From the NCBI GenBank assembly GCA_015179125.1, contig WHVA01000357.1, forward strand, positions 1-64,000: DNA of 64,000 nt. Direction: 5' to 3'. The position numbers were made by a program, and so were the translations under genes. Positions 44,395 through 56,085 of this stretch are shown one piece after another. Each line of letters starts with the position of its first letter. Position 1 is the stretch's first letter. Source of the DNA: Gautieria morchelliformis. Its lineage: Eukaryota > Basidiomycota > Agaricomycetes > Gomphales > Gomphaceae. A model generated the notes under the pieces. The model worked only from the letters and a program-made list of their open reading frames with translations. It had not been told where the DNA came from and ran no database searches.

Positions 44395-46152
44395 GTCAAC
44401 AGATATTCACGACATCCCATCAGTGCCGAGGCATGGCACAATATGCCAGGCGGATGGGTCTAATGAACGAACATTCTATGTGAAAGAATTAAAGTTAGCA
44501 ATACAACATCGAGGCATCAGATAGAGTTAGCCAGGCTCGGGCGAGGAGTTGATTGACGCTTGGCTTCTTGCCAGGAATTGGTAATTACATCCGATTTTCC
44601 TGGGCGGAATGGTCTCCCAAGAACCATATAAACTTGTCATGTAGGCACACTTGGCACACCTTCATGGCTCACAGTGCAGTGTCAGTGTAACACCACACGA
44701 AAACCAACTGCGACACAGCTCACTGATGTGTATTATGACGACGCATCTCTAGTGGTTTACTAATGAAGCTGAGAACACGAGGAAGCGAGATGATATGGGA
44801 GATCTAGCCTGGCCAGCTCAATCACCAGAGTATGCATGCATGTGGCTGTAATTATATAGTGATGCTGGAGGATCTCGGAAGAGGTATCAGTTCGTGCCAA
44901 CGTCGATTGATATGGCAGATGCTCACAACTTTTTATTACCTGTAGCTTCACCCATTTTATTCTCAAATTATAGAAAAGAAGAGGACGAAAGTATATGCCA
45001 ATCTTATTGTTGGGCTATAAATAATTTTTATTTTGTCCCTCCCCGAGCGGCCGCTCCGCCGACGAGAACGCCGATGCCAATTTTTACGTCCCTTCTTATT
45101 TTTTCTACCCACTTTTAATATACACTATATCATTATAACTATTCATATATATTACAAATATCTATACAACTACTATTACTCCATATGCTAGTCTAATACT
45201 CTCTCATTATAACTAGTCATACTAATACTCCTACTCATATCTGTTACAAGTATCTCTCCAAGTATCTGTTACTCTATCTTGTAGTCTAATACTCTCTCAT
45301 ATGTATATATATCTTCGAGATGTTTAAATATATACAGAATCATCTAATAACATCTATTATTCTCCTTATAAATACTACTATATATTCCTATATGTTGTTA
45401 TTAATACTCTTATAGTATATATTATATACTCATATATGCTGTATTACATAACCATTATGAATATTCTCCTATGGCGACACGAGACAATTCTCATTTTGGC
45501 GGCATGTCCTGTACAACGTGGAAAGAAGTGGTATGAAGCGACTATCGAGTTTAAAATTGGAGCCCAACAACATGGTATCCGCGAGGCTGAGCATTCGGTG
45601 TATCGGATGTGACGGTGATGCAGAGCTGTGCTCGGTGACCAGGGAAAGCCCAGAAAGCTACTGAGGTGATCTGCAACATGTCTGCTGTTTTATTTAGTAT
45701 GCTACTATTAGAATGATGACAGTGCGACCTAAGGAGAATAAACGGTATTGGGCTTCTGCCCATTTTTGCAGTCATTTGATTGTTCAGATTTGAAACAAGT
45801 AGTTGTCGTGAATCATGTCAGCTCCCTTGGTAACTGGTTGGCTCCAGAGTTAAATATAAGCAACATTATCCACATGCACAGCACATCCCCATCGCATTTC
45901 GTAAACACCAGATACTGATTCACCATCTCCTTACCCAAACCTCCCTCTGAGCATTGCGAAGTGAGCGGCGGAACCCACCAAACAAAGACAAACATGCACA
46001 CCGACTCCTCGGCAGTTACAACGAACAGCATGACACAGACCCATGGTGAGCCCCGACACACCCTGACACCGTCATTGCATGATACGGAAGTGTCGTCCCT
46101 CTACTCCCTCGTCTTTCATGGCATTACCACACATTTTACCCGTCCACTCCAA
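44395..46152 (+). repeat. Third, partial copy of the DUF6533 upstream region
   Basis: From GTCAACAGATATTCACGACATC to CCGTCCACTCCAA this follows left-arm positions about 19284-20290 with many substitutions, apart from a 553-bp AT-rich insertion. The DUF6533 gene itself is not included. Its left end meets the copia G LTR remnant and its right end the broken gypsy B3. Confidence 0.75.
44917..45469. mobile_element. AT-rich insertion with 6-bp direct repeats
   Basis: Absent from the two homologous arms and flanked by TATGGC on both sides (44911-44916 and 45470-45475). It contains the 12-bp palindrome GAGCGGCCGCTC near 45045 and imperfect direct repeats around CTAATACTCTCTCAT (about 45190 and 45285). 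No coding capacity. Possibly a non-autonomous element; class unknown. Confidence 0.5.
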
Positions 46153-47560
46153 TACTCCCGGAGCCGTTCCAGCACTCTCTGCACAACTTCCCGATGTTCG
46201 GACATTGTTTTTGTGAAGATGAGGATGTTATCGAGGTAGACGCAGACAACCCCTTCTGCTATCATGCCACGGAAAATGTCATTCATCATCATCTGGAACG
46301 TGGCAGGACTGTTGTTGAGGCCAAAGAACATGACCTGTGGCTCAAAGAGCCCTCGGTTGGTGCGGAATGTGGCCTTCCACTCGTCCCCCTCCCGGATCCG
46401 AACATTATTGAAGCCCCAGCGGACATCCAGCTTAGTGAAGTACCTTGCCCCACGGAGTTGTGTGATTAGTCCGGAAATGAGTGGAATGGGGTACCGGTTC
46501 TTGATCGTGATCGCATTCAAGGCCCGGTAATCCTGCACAAGTCTGAGCGAGCCGTCTTTCTTCTTGATGAAGAACACCGGAGATGCCATGGGTGACTTGG
46601 AGGGGCGGATCCTCCCTGTTCGGAGGTTTTCCGCAAGGAATGGATCGAGCTCTACCTGCTCCTTGGGTGACAGCAGGTAGACCTTGCAGTTGGTGGGCTT
46701 TGACCCAGGCTCCAACTTGATGGTGTGGTCCCACAGCTTCCGTGGAGGCAGGGCATCAAACGACTCCTTGGAAAAGACGTCCTCGAACTCCCGCAGGTAC
46801 TCCGGAATTTCCGCCTCCGCTCTATCATGCTTCTTGGAGGCTTCAGCAAGGCGTTGCGAAATATTTCCGGTGGCGCGGATGTGTTCCACTTCTGGTGGAA
46901 GGTCTACGTACAGCAAGCGCTCCCCTTCTGCCAGAGTGTCTTCTGGGCCGAGTCGGATCACGTTGGAACCGGAATCGGAATCGGAATCGGAATTGGAAGT
47001 GGGATCCGGTTCAAATTCCGCTTCCGAGTCTTCTTCTGCAAGCAGTGGATGGGGGCCAGAATGACATGTCTGTATGAGCCGTTCCATCTTCCGCTGTTCC
47101 TGGCGCTCCTTCCGCACTTCCGACCGGCAGATGTGACACTTGGGTGGGCATCGACTCATCTGTACCTTCCGAGTCTGCCAATTGATCTCCGGGTTGTGTT
47201 CCTGAAGCCAGGTAAACCCGAGGATGATGTCTTGCTTCCCCAGCCTAGTCACTGCGAAGGAAGTGCGTTCTGTGTGCCCATCATAGCGGAGAATTGTGTC
47301 TACTATCTCTGTGATGGACCCTGCCTCATTGGGGCTTCCATCCACATTGAACACCGGGATTGCACATTGCAACTTCCGCGTGGTCAGTCGGTTCCGTTCC
47401 ACATAGTCCCAGTCTATAAACTGACCAGTGGCCCCGCAATCGACAAGGGCGGGTCCGGATTTGACTTCCGCAGTATCTGTCGTCTGGATCTCCACCTTAA
47501 TGACTAGTGACTTGGGGCCAGGGGTGGAAGCAACAACGTAGCGCTTCGGGAGGCGTCTCT
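46153..47560 (-). pseudogene. Gypsy B3 pol, protease and partial RT
   Basis: One open frame. Protease GPALVDCGATGQFIDWDY (DCGA as in B1), an acidic linker with repeated Ser-Asp codons, [39 protein letters not shown] and CVYLDNILIF. The last has Asn in place of the second catalytic Asp of YLDD, so polymerase activity would be lost even without the truncation. Confidence 0.85.
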
Positions 47561-49065
47561 CCCAAGGGCGGACGCGGGATGGACGGGGTGTTGGTTTTGG
47601 TTTTTGTGTGACTTTATCCGGTGGGTCTGTACGAAGTGAGGGGAGTGGGGGCTTTTCATTCTCTACTTAAAGACAGGCAAACCGGTTATGTACAGGAAGC
47701 AGGGGCACACATCTCACCTGCTGCATGTCACAAAATCCGACGCATCTTCCGCTTCTGGTGGACCATGTTCCACATTTTCGGAAATATCTTCTGCAGTGGG
47801 CACTCTGCTTATGTCCACGAGTGCGAGGAACTCTGGAAGGAGCTCGAGTTTCTCCTCCATGGTCATAAGCCGGATGTCAAAGGCTTGGGGGCACTCACGA
47901 GCATAGTGGCCTGGTTGTCTGCATCAGAAGCAGGTGATAGTTCCGTGGCCTCTTCCACGCATGCGGTCAACATCCATCGGGGCAGGGCCACCCTTTGAGG
48001 CAGGGGGGCTAGGGTTCCTAATAGGAGCAGGTGGAGCAAGCATCAGAAATATTTCCCGTGCGGGAATGAATGCACTTCCCGGTTTTGGCACAGGTGGAGT
48101 AGGACGAGCGGAACCGCATGTCATGTTCTGGTTTGTCTCCACGAAGGCCTCATTTGCTTCCCTGTTCCGGGACACCTTCTGCGCAGCTTGGTACCACCCT
48201 TCCAGGTCACCGAAATCCAGAGCTCCATCCCCAAGCAGCGCAACTTGGTTCTGGAGTGTCGGATCAAGTCCTCGTCGGAATTTGATGACGATCGTCTTGT
48301 CATCATCATACTCTGCAAGGTCGATGAGCTCCTGGAAGCGATCGATGTAGTCATCGACCGGATCCTTGGTCTGGTACCAGCTTGTCCCCTCGAGCTTCGT
48401 AAAGGCTGTGAGCTGCTCGTTTTTCAGGCAGAACTGGTCGGAAAATGTTTTCTCGAAGGCGTCCCAGTCCCGGAAGTAGTTCCCCTTGCCCTTCGCGTCA
48501 TGTCGGATCACCTTGTTTCAAAACGGGCTGCACGGTCCGACTTGAAAAGGACAATGCCCAGTGGATCCGAGCCTGGTCGCTCGGAAAGAGGTCTCCGACA
48601 ATTGCGAAGTAGATGCTGCATGTGTTGAAGAATGCGCGTCCCTTTTCCCAATCTCCATCAAAGTCCGCCGGAGTTGCGGGTTTGACCTTTGCTATCTTCG
48701 CAGACATCCTCTCTTCCGCTTTTCCGAAATCCGGATCATCCAGCATTTCATTTCCACCAGTGTGTGGAATATCTAACTTAGCCAAAATCGCTTGTAAGGC
48801 TGTTTCAATCGCGTCGGTCTTCATCCGGTTCCGCATCAATTCCTCTTCCATATTCCGAAGACGATCATCCGGATCCATGTCGGAAGGAGAAATATGGGAC
48901 GGGATTTCCGGGGTTGGGAGCTCGACATAAGAAGAGGGGCTGTCGTACGCTGTGTGTGCGGAAGAGGTTGCGATCTCCGAGTCGCTGTCTCCGATTCCGA
49001 ATGCACCTATGGCGAATGCAACGCGCAGTATGACCGCCGGTCCTCTAGGGGAGAGACCTTTCTGC
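47561..49065 (-). pseudogene. Gypsy B3 gag
   Basis: Homologous to B1 gag over its whole length. A stop interrupts the zinc knuckle near 47926: B1 has CGA (Arg) where B3 has TGA. A one-base loss near 48519 (CTTGTTTCAAAAC for CTTGTTTGCAAAAC) and another near 48545 shift frame in the capsid. Confidence 0.85.
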
Positions 49066-49546
49066 TGTAAGGGCAACCCTGGCTGGTGGTGGAGATCACA
49101 CTACCACACAACTGACAAGGGGAAATCCAAAGTCTGTATAAATGCATAGAGTATACAAGAGAGGGGATTCTCACCTGACAAGGGGAAATCCAAAGAGAAA
49201 AGTCTAAGGACCCCCAGTGTCAGTGAGCCCGTATTATACTACGCTGTGCAGCCAAGGACACCACTTGGCATCCGCGATCAACCCTGCACCTCCCTGACCC
49301 CTGATAGACCCTTGATGCCACCTATTATGCGAGTCGCTTGATTTCTGACACTGTTCCGAGAGTGGAAGTCGGAAATTGGAGTGGAACTGGCAAGGTGAAC
49401 AGAACTGGTGGAAGTTCTCCCAGAAGCGGAATCATTTCCGAAAGCGGAGGCGGAGATGGAATCGGAACCGGAAGCGGAGTCGGAAATGGAGTCGGAACTG
49501 GGTGTGGTGTCGGAACTGGAAATGGAAAACAGGGTGTCCGCTGACA
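49066..49546 (-). repeat. 5' LTR of gypsy B3 (subfamily 2)
   Basis: 481 bp, plus strand TGTAAGGGC...GTCCGCTGACA. Self-priming pair present with one change (AGAAAGGTCT after the LTR). Flank GAATC at 49547 is host gene sequence. Confidence 0.92.
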
Positions 49547-50110
49547 GAATCCCTCTTTGTATCCCCTTCCAGTGGTTCGTCTTCGTCTAAACGAAGACCA
49601 TCTTGCACCAGCCTCCCACCACGCTCCACCCACTTTACAGAAGGGTCAGACAGTACTGTGCCACCTCCAAGTGCTTCTCGCCTTCCACTGCCCCGAACAG
49701 AGCTGCGTACTGTCGACACTTGGCTTGCATATCTACCTCAAGTCGTCGTCATTTCCAATTTGGAGCACACCAGTCGAGCTGCTCAACTCGCTCTCGCTGA
49801 AGCTTTACGCAACCGCCAGATCATCCTCGACACTACAACATGGAAGTTTCCGGAAGGCTTCTTCGTCGTGTACGTGTCGCAGGTTGGTGATGGATATGAG
49901 AGGCCCGCCCTACATACCACCCTGGTAAACCTATTTAGTTCAGTCGTTTGATAACCTCATGATCGCAGCTTGATCACTTCGCATTTAGCATCACACTTGC
50001 CCAGACTGCCACACCATGCCCACCTCGTCCCCTTCTCCACGGATCTCATCACTTCCTAACTTTTTTTTAACAGGTCAGCAGCGCCATCCTCTTGCGCATT
50101 CTTTTGTTAC
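49547..50110 (+). pseudogene. Fragment of fungal Mg-chelatase-like AAA ATPase gene
   Basis: A coding exon reads from the LTR junction through a Ser/Pro-rich stretch to LPQVVVISNLEHTSRAAQLA, then TTWKFPEGFFVVYVSQ and YERPALHTTL. A GT-AG intron (49925-49968) follows, and the next exon continues LDHFAFSITL. From memory of the family, fungal Mg-chelatase/AAA proteins have a matching pattern (VVSGLEHAS...W.LPE.F..VYVC...ERP.I...LLD.FS). The 5' part, including any Walker motif, is missing: it is not on the other side of B3. C-terminal coding beyond about 50060 is unclear. Host role of this family is poorly defined; the copy is surely non-functional. Confidence 0.55.
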
Positions 50111-50567
50111 AACGAATCAGGTATTGTCCTCTAATACAAAATCGCCATTGCACATCTGGAACATGTATATGCTAAGATGAGAGTTCAGAAAAAAGTCCGA
50201 GAATGTAAGACATACAATAGTGAAACAGCCTATATGCACGGTCTTTGCGTGTGGCTTCGGAGAGGCATTCGAGTTTGGTAATGGGGATATAGCCAAGCAA
50301 TATCATGGCGCATTTTGATGTTTGGCGACGAACAGACTTAGCTATGTTGCCAACAGAGATATAGACAGGCCAGGCTTCTTTATCGCCACTAAATCGCGAT
50401 AATTGGGTCTTGTCAGATGATATTGATAACAATTGTCTTTTCATACGTCAGGTTGTTCGGTCTACGATCGCTGTCACCCCCAGTCATGTGACCGGTTGCC
50501 AACCTGCGTCAAACCACCACCTCGTTTCCAACTTGCATCAAACCACAGCCTTCGATTCCACACGACG
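50111..50567. other. Intergenic stretch, no gene seen
   Basis: AT-rich to mixed sequence without a convincing frame or repeat. It may hold the end of the ATPase remnant and the 5' region of the next gene. Confidence 0.5.
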
Positions 50568-52028
50568 ATGAAGCAGAAATGCCGAGCCCTTCAAGAAATC
50601 GATCTGCGACAGCTTCCTACACGCAGTGCAGCCCCCAGAAAGCCGAATATGGGTAAGGCCGCAGCTCCCCTCACGAATAATGCCCCAAAGACAAGCACCC
50701 ACACCACTGCCATCACTGAGCACGCAGACCCGTCTTGCACCAAAGGCATGACTCACGGGATGACGGAAAAAGGACGCGAGTGGAGCAAGTGCCTGGTGTG
50801 TTATGCTAATTCTAGTGCACTGACCTGTCCCTAGAACTCCAAATGGTGAAACTTCAACAAGCACGAGAACGATGCGCCAAAGAAGCTGAAGTGAAGGAAG
50901 CAGCCCAAGTGAAATCGCAGACACAGCGGAAAGCCATAGAATCCATGATAGCTGCAGGCCTCAGTACTGAGGACATACAGGCGTACCTTGACGTTCTTGA
51001 CGCAGATTCCTCAGACCCAGAGGATGGTGGGGAGAGCATAAGTGCGATTTCCTTCACTGTGGGATAATGTGCATGTTCATATTTCCCTCCTTAGACTCCA
51101 TCAATGAAGTGTGAGTTGCTATTGAAGATGAGGTTCGTGTCCACTTAGCATGACAGAGAGCCTCAGCTTCCATCAGTTTACACCCCTCGCCACCTATTCC
51201 ACCTCAGCCTCGCAAACCTTGCGGAGGCCGCCTGGGGTTGCTCAGAGCTCACCAATTATGAGCCAAGCCCGTATCACCCAGGTTATGCCAGGCAAACACC
51301 GCCAGATACTTTCGTCTCCAGGGCCTGAACGCCCCCACAGAACTCCAAAGACAACATCCTGCAATGCAACGGTGGACCAGGACAATGTTGAGGATGTATG
51401 TGATATTTATTGAGTGCACGCTTGCTAGTCTAACATTCATTGCTACTAGCCAAACCGAACTCACAAACGGTCGTACGATGACCTCACTGACACAGATACC
51501 CAAACATCCACCCACCCAGGGGTTCATCAGCATGAATATGCCACGCCATCAGGCAACAAGCGGCCGCGCACTCTCAATAGTCTGGAGCCCGGTCATGAAA
51601 AACAAACCTCACTTTCACAAGACAAACATGTAAGTAAAACTTTTGCAAATACTTCATATGGATATGTTGACATAGCCATTTACAACCAAGCAACTGACCG
51701 AGCACGAGATCAACTGGGAGGAGAGGGGGAAACAGGGTCCTAGCAGGAAAGGGAAACTGAAGGTGCGTGATTTAGAGGGCCCTGGAAGCCTGGCGAACTT
51801 TTAGTGCGAAATCAGCAAAGAGTCTCGCTCGATTCAAGGAGAATCTGCATTATAATGGCAGGTATGTCTCTCTGTGTTATTAACCCTTCACAAAGAACCT
51901 TGACCTGGGGCACTATCTCTAGATTTCATGCTCGCCTGCCGATCTTGCAAGATGACCCGAAGCCAAACTTCAACATGATGAAGTTCTCCCTGGCCGTGCA
52001 GGCTATTGAATCATCCGATGAGGATTGA
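50568..52028 (+). CDS. Hypothetical spliced gene
   Basis: Coding-like exons in series: MKQKCRALQEIDLRQLPTRS from 50568 to about 50790; a coiled-coil-prone exon (MVKLQQARERCAKEAEVKEA...SMIAAGLSTEDIQAYLDVLD) at about 50840-51050; a polar exon (HKRSYDDLTDTDTQTSTHPG) at about 51460-51630 ending at GTAAGT; and RALEAWRTFSAKSAKSLARF...ENLHYNGR joined across a GTATGT-CTCTAG intron to FHARLPILQDDPKPNFNMMK...SSDED and a stop at 52026-52028. The junction between the first two exons is not clean and may hide a frameshift. I do not recognise the family; its style resembles the variable multigene hypothetical proteins of Agaricomycetes. Confidence 0.4.
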
Positions 52029-53568
52029 AATTGGGGGGGATCGAGGGGTCAATTGCCTTTATTTGCCCATGGGCCATGTCACGAATAGTACACGCATGTA
52101 TATGTGATATATTCTCTCTAACTAGCTCAAATCAAACATAAAAATGTAACAATTGAAGTTGATCCCAGAATAGCTCAAATCGAAGAAATACAGCGCGCGG
52201 GATAGCGCTACAGCGCAACTACCTCGCCGTTACATCTGTTAGAATAAATGGATAGCTATATCACACAGTATTCTAAGGTCTATACAATCGTCTAACTGAG
52301 CTAACATCTGGGAGAAATAATCCATGCACCAGTAGCAGTGCCTGCCCTGGAAAGCAGGCACCTGGGCCCTGGTCAGAAGAAATATTGCTATGGGACTAAT
52401 AACCCATACAGGGACATCGGACACGATGGAGATTACAGTACACTGTCCTATCTATGGACGTACTGAATAGCTACCTCAGGAGAGAGGTACAGAGATGGCA
52501 AATGCCTTGCCAAGGCTGCTGTAGGCCACAGGACACACATGATCTCTTTTCTATTCTATTCCCCTGACCAGCTCCACTGATTACGAGCTGTATTACATGT
52601 TGAAAGGGGCTTTGTACATTGCTCCAAGGTCCCAGCTTAGATACTTGTCAGTAGGACAAGTATCCCCATCATTGTTCCTGCTCCACAGCTGTATGCAGCC
52701 TGTGGAGCATTTCCACATTATCCTGACCCATTCTATCACTATCTTGAACACTGGTAGTCACTACTATTTTAGTATAAGTAGCTACCATAAATGTACGAAC
52801 AAAACATCCAGAATATTATCCAGAACAATCCAGAATTGCTGTTTCACCTCCTGAAGTAGCTGTAGACTTGTTTGATAGCTACAGAGTTCATTTCTTGATA
52901 GTTTATTCCAATTCTTTGTTGAGAGTCTACTATCACTGGTTACTCTATACTATCTCAAAAGCGAACACTTTTGATCTGACTGTTCTTCGGATCGACACCA
53001 ATCTTCTATCAACTCGGTCACGTGACCTACATCAATCAGTGACGCACTCGCCCCACAGAGCTTAGTCAGCTCGCGCATATACGGTGCACAGGGGTGCACG
53101 AAAAGTCCCAACTCCCTTAGTCATCAAATATATCAGTTCTGATATATCTAATCTATTTTTCCTAAAAACATCGAGGTACAGGGCTTAATGTAGTCTTCTG
53201 GGCACGCTATGTAGCCCTACATGACAGCTACACTGGCCTACACTGGCCTACACCGGCCTACAGCACTACACCTGAACTATGGTACACTCCATAAACCGGC
53301 AATGTCCTACAGGGGTATAAGTCCTACATCGCCTACGTGGGACTATGTAGGACTGCGTATCACCATGCCTTTTTCCTGATGAATGGAAGGTGTCACAATG
53401 CTGTTGTCACATTTTTCTCGATGTGACAGGCGTAATTAGTTGGCCTATGACCATTCACAGTGGAAAACCAACGTAACCAACTCCATTGCGGGCCTCACTC
53501 CACAGGATGCCAGCTGCACCGTTAGCAAAAGCTCACCTGGCACAGTACACCATTAAGACGTAAGCAGT
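52029..53568. other. Intergenic stretch with short repeats
   Basis: No gene found. One 10-bp-period repeat at 53228-53270 and several short inverted TGTAG/CTACA motifs around 53200-53360. Confidence 0.55.
53228..53270 (+). repeat. 10-bp-period tandem repeat
   Basis: CTACACTGGC twice, then CTACACCGGC and a partial fourth unit. Confidence 0.85.
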
Positions 53569-53821
53569 CTAACCGTTGATCCCCAGTGGAAATCGGCTCG
53601 AATTAGGGCTGCGTATACATGTAAATATCTGTAAATTAAGCGCTGCATGTGAGAACCACCACAAACCGAGAAATAGAACTATAACCGATATTTTGGTCGG
53701 CTGAGACATGTGCAGAATCGCTGAGAGATGTGTAGCGATGTTCTCACCGGTAGATAGCAGAATAAAACCAGTTTTTTCTATATTGCTGTATGTGTACAGC
53801 CGCTGGTACATGTACACAGCC

Positions 53822-54026
53822 GATCCCTCCATGCTCTGCGTCCACCTGCACCATGCGCCCAGGAACCAATTCCCGGCCCTCCACCTGTACCCCGCACCCC
53901 AGCACCAATCCCTCCGCTCTGCATCCACCTGTACCGCACGCCCTAGCACTGATCCCTCCACTCTGCATCCACCTGCACCGCGCTCCCCAGCACCGATCCC
54001 TCCATTCTGCATCCACCCGTACCATG
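53822..54026 (+). repeat. 44-bp minisatellite
   Basis: About four and a half units marked by CTCTGCATCCACC. The last three units are spaced exactly 44 bp (53917, 53961, 54005); the first is 83 bp before them because of a shortened unit. The minus-strand frame through it gives Gly/Cys-rich repeats that I take as an artefact. Confidence 0.88.
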
Positions 54027-54139
54027 TCCAATGGGTAGAAAGAAAAGACTGAAACAAATGAGAAAGCAATGAAATACAATGAGAGATATACGCACCAATG
54101 TAATGCCAAGCGAGTGTTTGATGGGCGATATCAGGTTGA

Positions 54140-55750
54140 TGAGTTCGGTTTGGAGCCCTTCATGTTGGGCGATACCTTGCGTGACTTGTTCGTTTTACTG
54201 AGTTCACTGTAGAACTGTACCTAGATGAGACAGTGGCATAACAGAATAAAGATTGTAACTCACCTCCTTCTCTGCTTCTGAGAGCTTCGCGAATGCTTCT
54301 TTGACGCCACCCCTTGTTGACCCGACCTTCGCTTCCTGATTGGCAAGGCAATAGTTAATAGAGAACAAGTTCCTAAGCAGCCGAATAAGTCAAATAATCA
54401 TTATGCTTAGTAGATGAATGAATACTCCTTACTGCAGTGAATTGGATGTTTTGCTGGGGTAATACGTTGCATCATCGCCGGATTTCTTCGAGACCTTGTT
54501 GGCGCTGTCCACCTTAGCCACCATCCCTATCAACTGCGTGGGAAACTGCATGGGCCATGTTGTCATCTGGCTTAGAGTCGTCCAGATTGCCCGCCATGTT
54601 TGAGGGAGATGGAATGGACGCACGTTCGATGTTAGGAATAGTTGGCTGCTTTCGCATGCCCGGTGAACTGGCGGCATGCACTATCAGTAGTCATATGATG
54701 TTCTATAATAAAACGGCTTACCACGGATCCTTGAGCTAGAGGTAAACAAAATTATACCGGGTTAGACTGACACAGGCTCTGGTCAATCTTGCACGAGACG
54801 GTATCTCACCAGACTGATCAAATCATCATCACTAATGGTTGCTTTAGTGACTTGTGAAGCAGGAGGGCCGATGATGGGATTGATGGGAATTGAAGCCGGT
54901 TCGGACGAGTTCGGCCGCTGAGCCTAGCATAAATTAGCACTGCACGGGTCAAGGTACAAGTCAGGAGTTCACCGAATTGATCATATCTTGAGTTCCAGCC
55001 GTTTGCGAGGCAGGTAGCATAACAGTGTTGATTGAACTCCGTCTTTTCTCTTGAATAGATGAGAGCAGCAGTTGAGACTAGCGTAAATGAAAGATCTGAT
55101 ACATACCTCATATATCTTGGACATTAGGGGCGACAGGAGATATGTCATCAAGTGCGGAGTCAGTGGAAATAGAGCTAAGCATTGTAGTGTCGCTAGAGCT
55201 CGAGGACTTGGGTTGGGACAAGAAACAAGAACCGACGTGAGCAGAAGCTGTGACAAGAGGAGAGATATGAATACAGTAGGGACGTTATGTTCTGGCAGCA
55301 ATAAAGTTGAAGGAGTTGGTGAGACTGGATCAGATGAAGACAAATAAGAAGAGTCCGCTCCAAGTGTCATCTTTGGTTTCTTATTAGAAGTGGCTGTATC
55401 TTCGTCATTCTCATTATTGCGTTTGGAGCCTGCAGGTCCGGCTGCTGAAACAGGTTTGTCTCCAGAATCCTCTTGCTTCACCGCATCTTTGAGTACTCTT
55501 CGCAAGCGAATCCCCCAGGGAATTCATCTGCAGCCAGGAGGTCAACTTTCCAATCACCTTCGCACAAGTGTAAGTGTGGGTGGGCATCATACATGTGTGT
55601 GCGATAGTATTGAATGACATTGATAGAGGCTTGAGACCACGTCGCAGGAGCCATCCCTTTGGAATGGATACTGTTCCAAATATGGTGGGCTGATGCTCGG
55701 ATTGCGCCAGCCTGGCGTGAGGGCAACACTGACAAAGCCACAACCTAAAG
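54140..55750 (-). CDS. Hypothetical spliced gene
   Basis: Minus-strand exons joined by short introns. N-terminal exon visible: ALSVLPSRQAGAIRASAHHI...WNSIHSKGMAPATWSQASIN...YYRTHMYDAHPHLHLCEGDW...KVDLLAADEFPGG at 55740-55500. Then KDAVKQEDSGDKPVSAAGPA...SKRNNENDEDTATSNKKPKM, two Ser-rich exons (SQPKSSSSSDTTMLSSISTD; SQLLLSSIQEKRRSSINTVM), AQRPNSSEPASIPINPIIGP, and near the end KEAFAKLSEAEKE joined to VQFYSELSKTNKSRKVSP. The order and exon phases are consistent but the start and stop are not fixed, and the join near 55500 needs checking. The cluster of basic and Ser residues hints at a nuclear protein. Family not recognised. Confidence 0.4.
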
Positions 55751-55946
55751 ATACTCAAGGAGATAGTGGCCAATGCAAGGACAATAACCAACTGTGTAAT
55801 GGGTATCCTCAGTTTATAAATCTACCAACGATAGATACATGGGGACTTGCCTATGTAGTGGGTATCCTCAGAGATCAAGCTGAGGAAACGCCACCACACT
55901 GGCTACAGTCTTATAGCACTGGCAAGGTTTACATAATAGGGGAGGC

Positions 55947-56085
55947 AGAAACTTGTAGAAGGTTGTAGAAACTCGTGGAAGATGATAGAAACTCGTAGAA
56001 GGTTACGGAAGGTTATGGAAACTGACGGAAGGTGACGGAAACTCATGGAAGGAAATAGAAACTTGTGGAAGGAAATGCATGAACC
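55947..56085 (+). repeat. Degenerate 20-bp tandem repeat
   Basis: Repeats of the type AGAAACTYGTRGAAGGTTGT with an average period near 20 bp, about seven units. Confidence 0.8.

Larger units (their letters stand above)
46153..49546 (-). mobile_element. Truncated chromodomain gypsy element B3
   Basis: 5' LTR, gag, protease and the first part of RT of family B, minus strand. It breaks off after the RT residues VLERLREY at 46153, where third-copy flank sequence begins, so RNase H, integrase, chromodomain and the 3' LTR are missing. Confidence 0.9.

Noticed and set aside
53569-54069. Gly/Cys-rich 166-residue frame
   Set aside because: It is a translation of the 44-bp minisatellite and its flank; no start context or intron logic supports it.
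55693-55968. Plus-strand frame of 91 residues
   Set aside because: Overlaps the better-supported minus gene in antisense and has no recognisable features.
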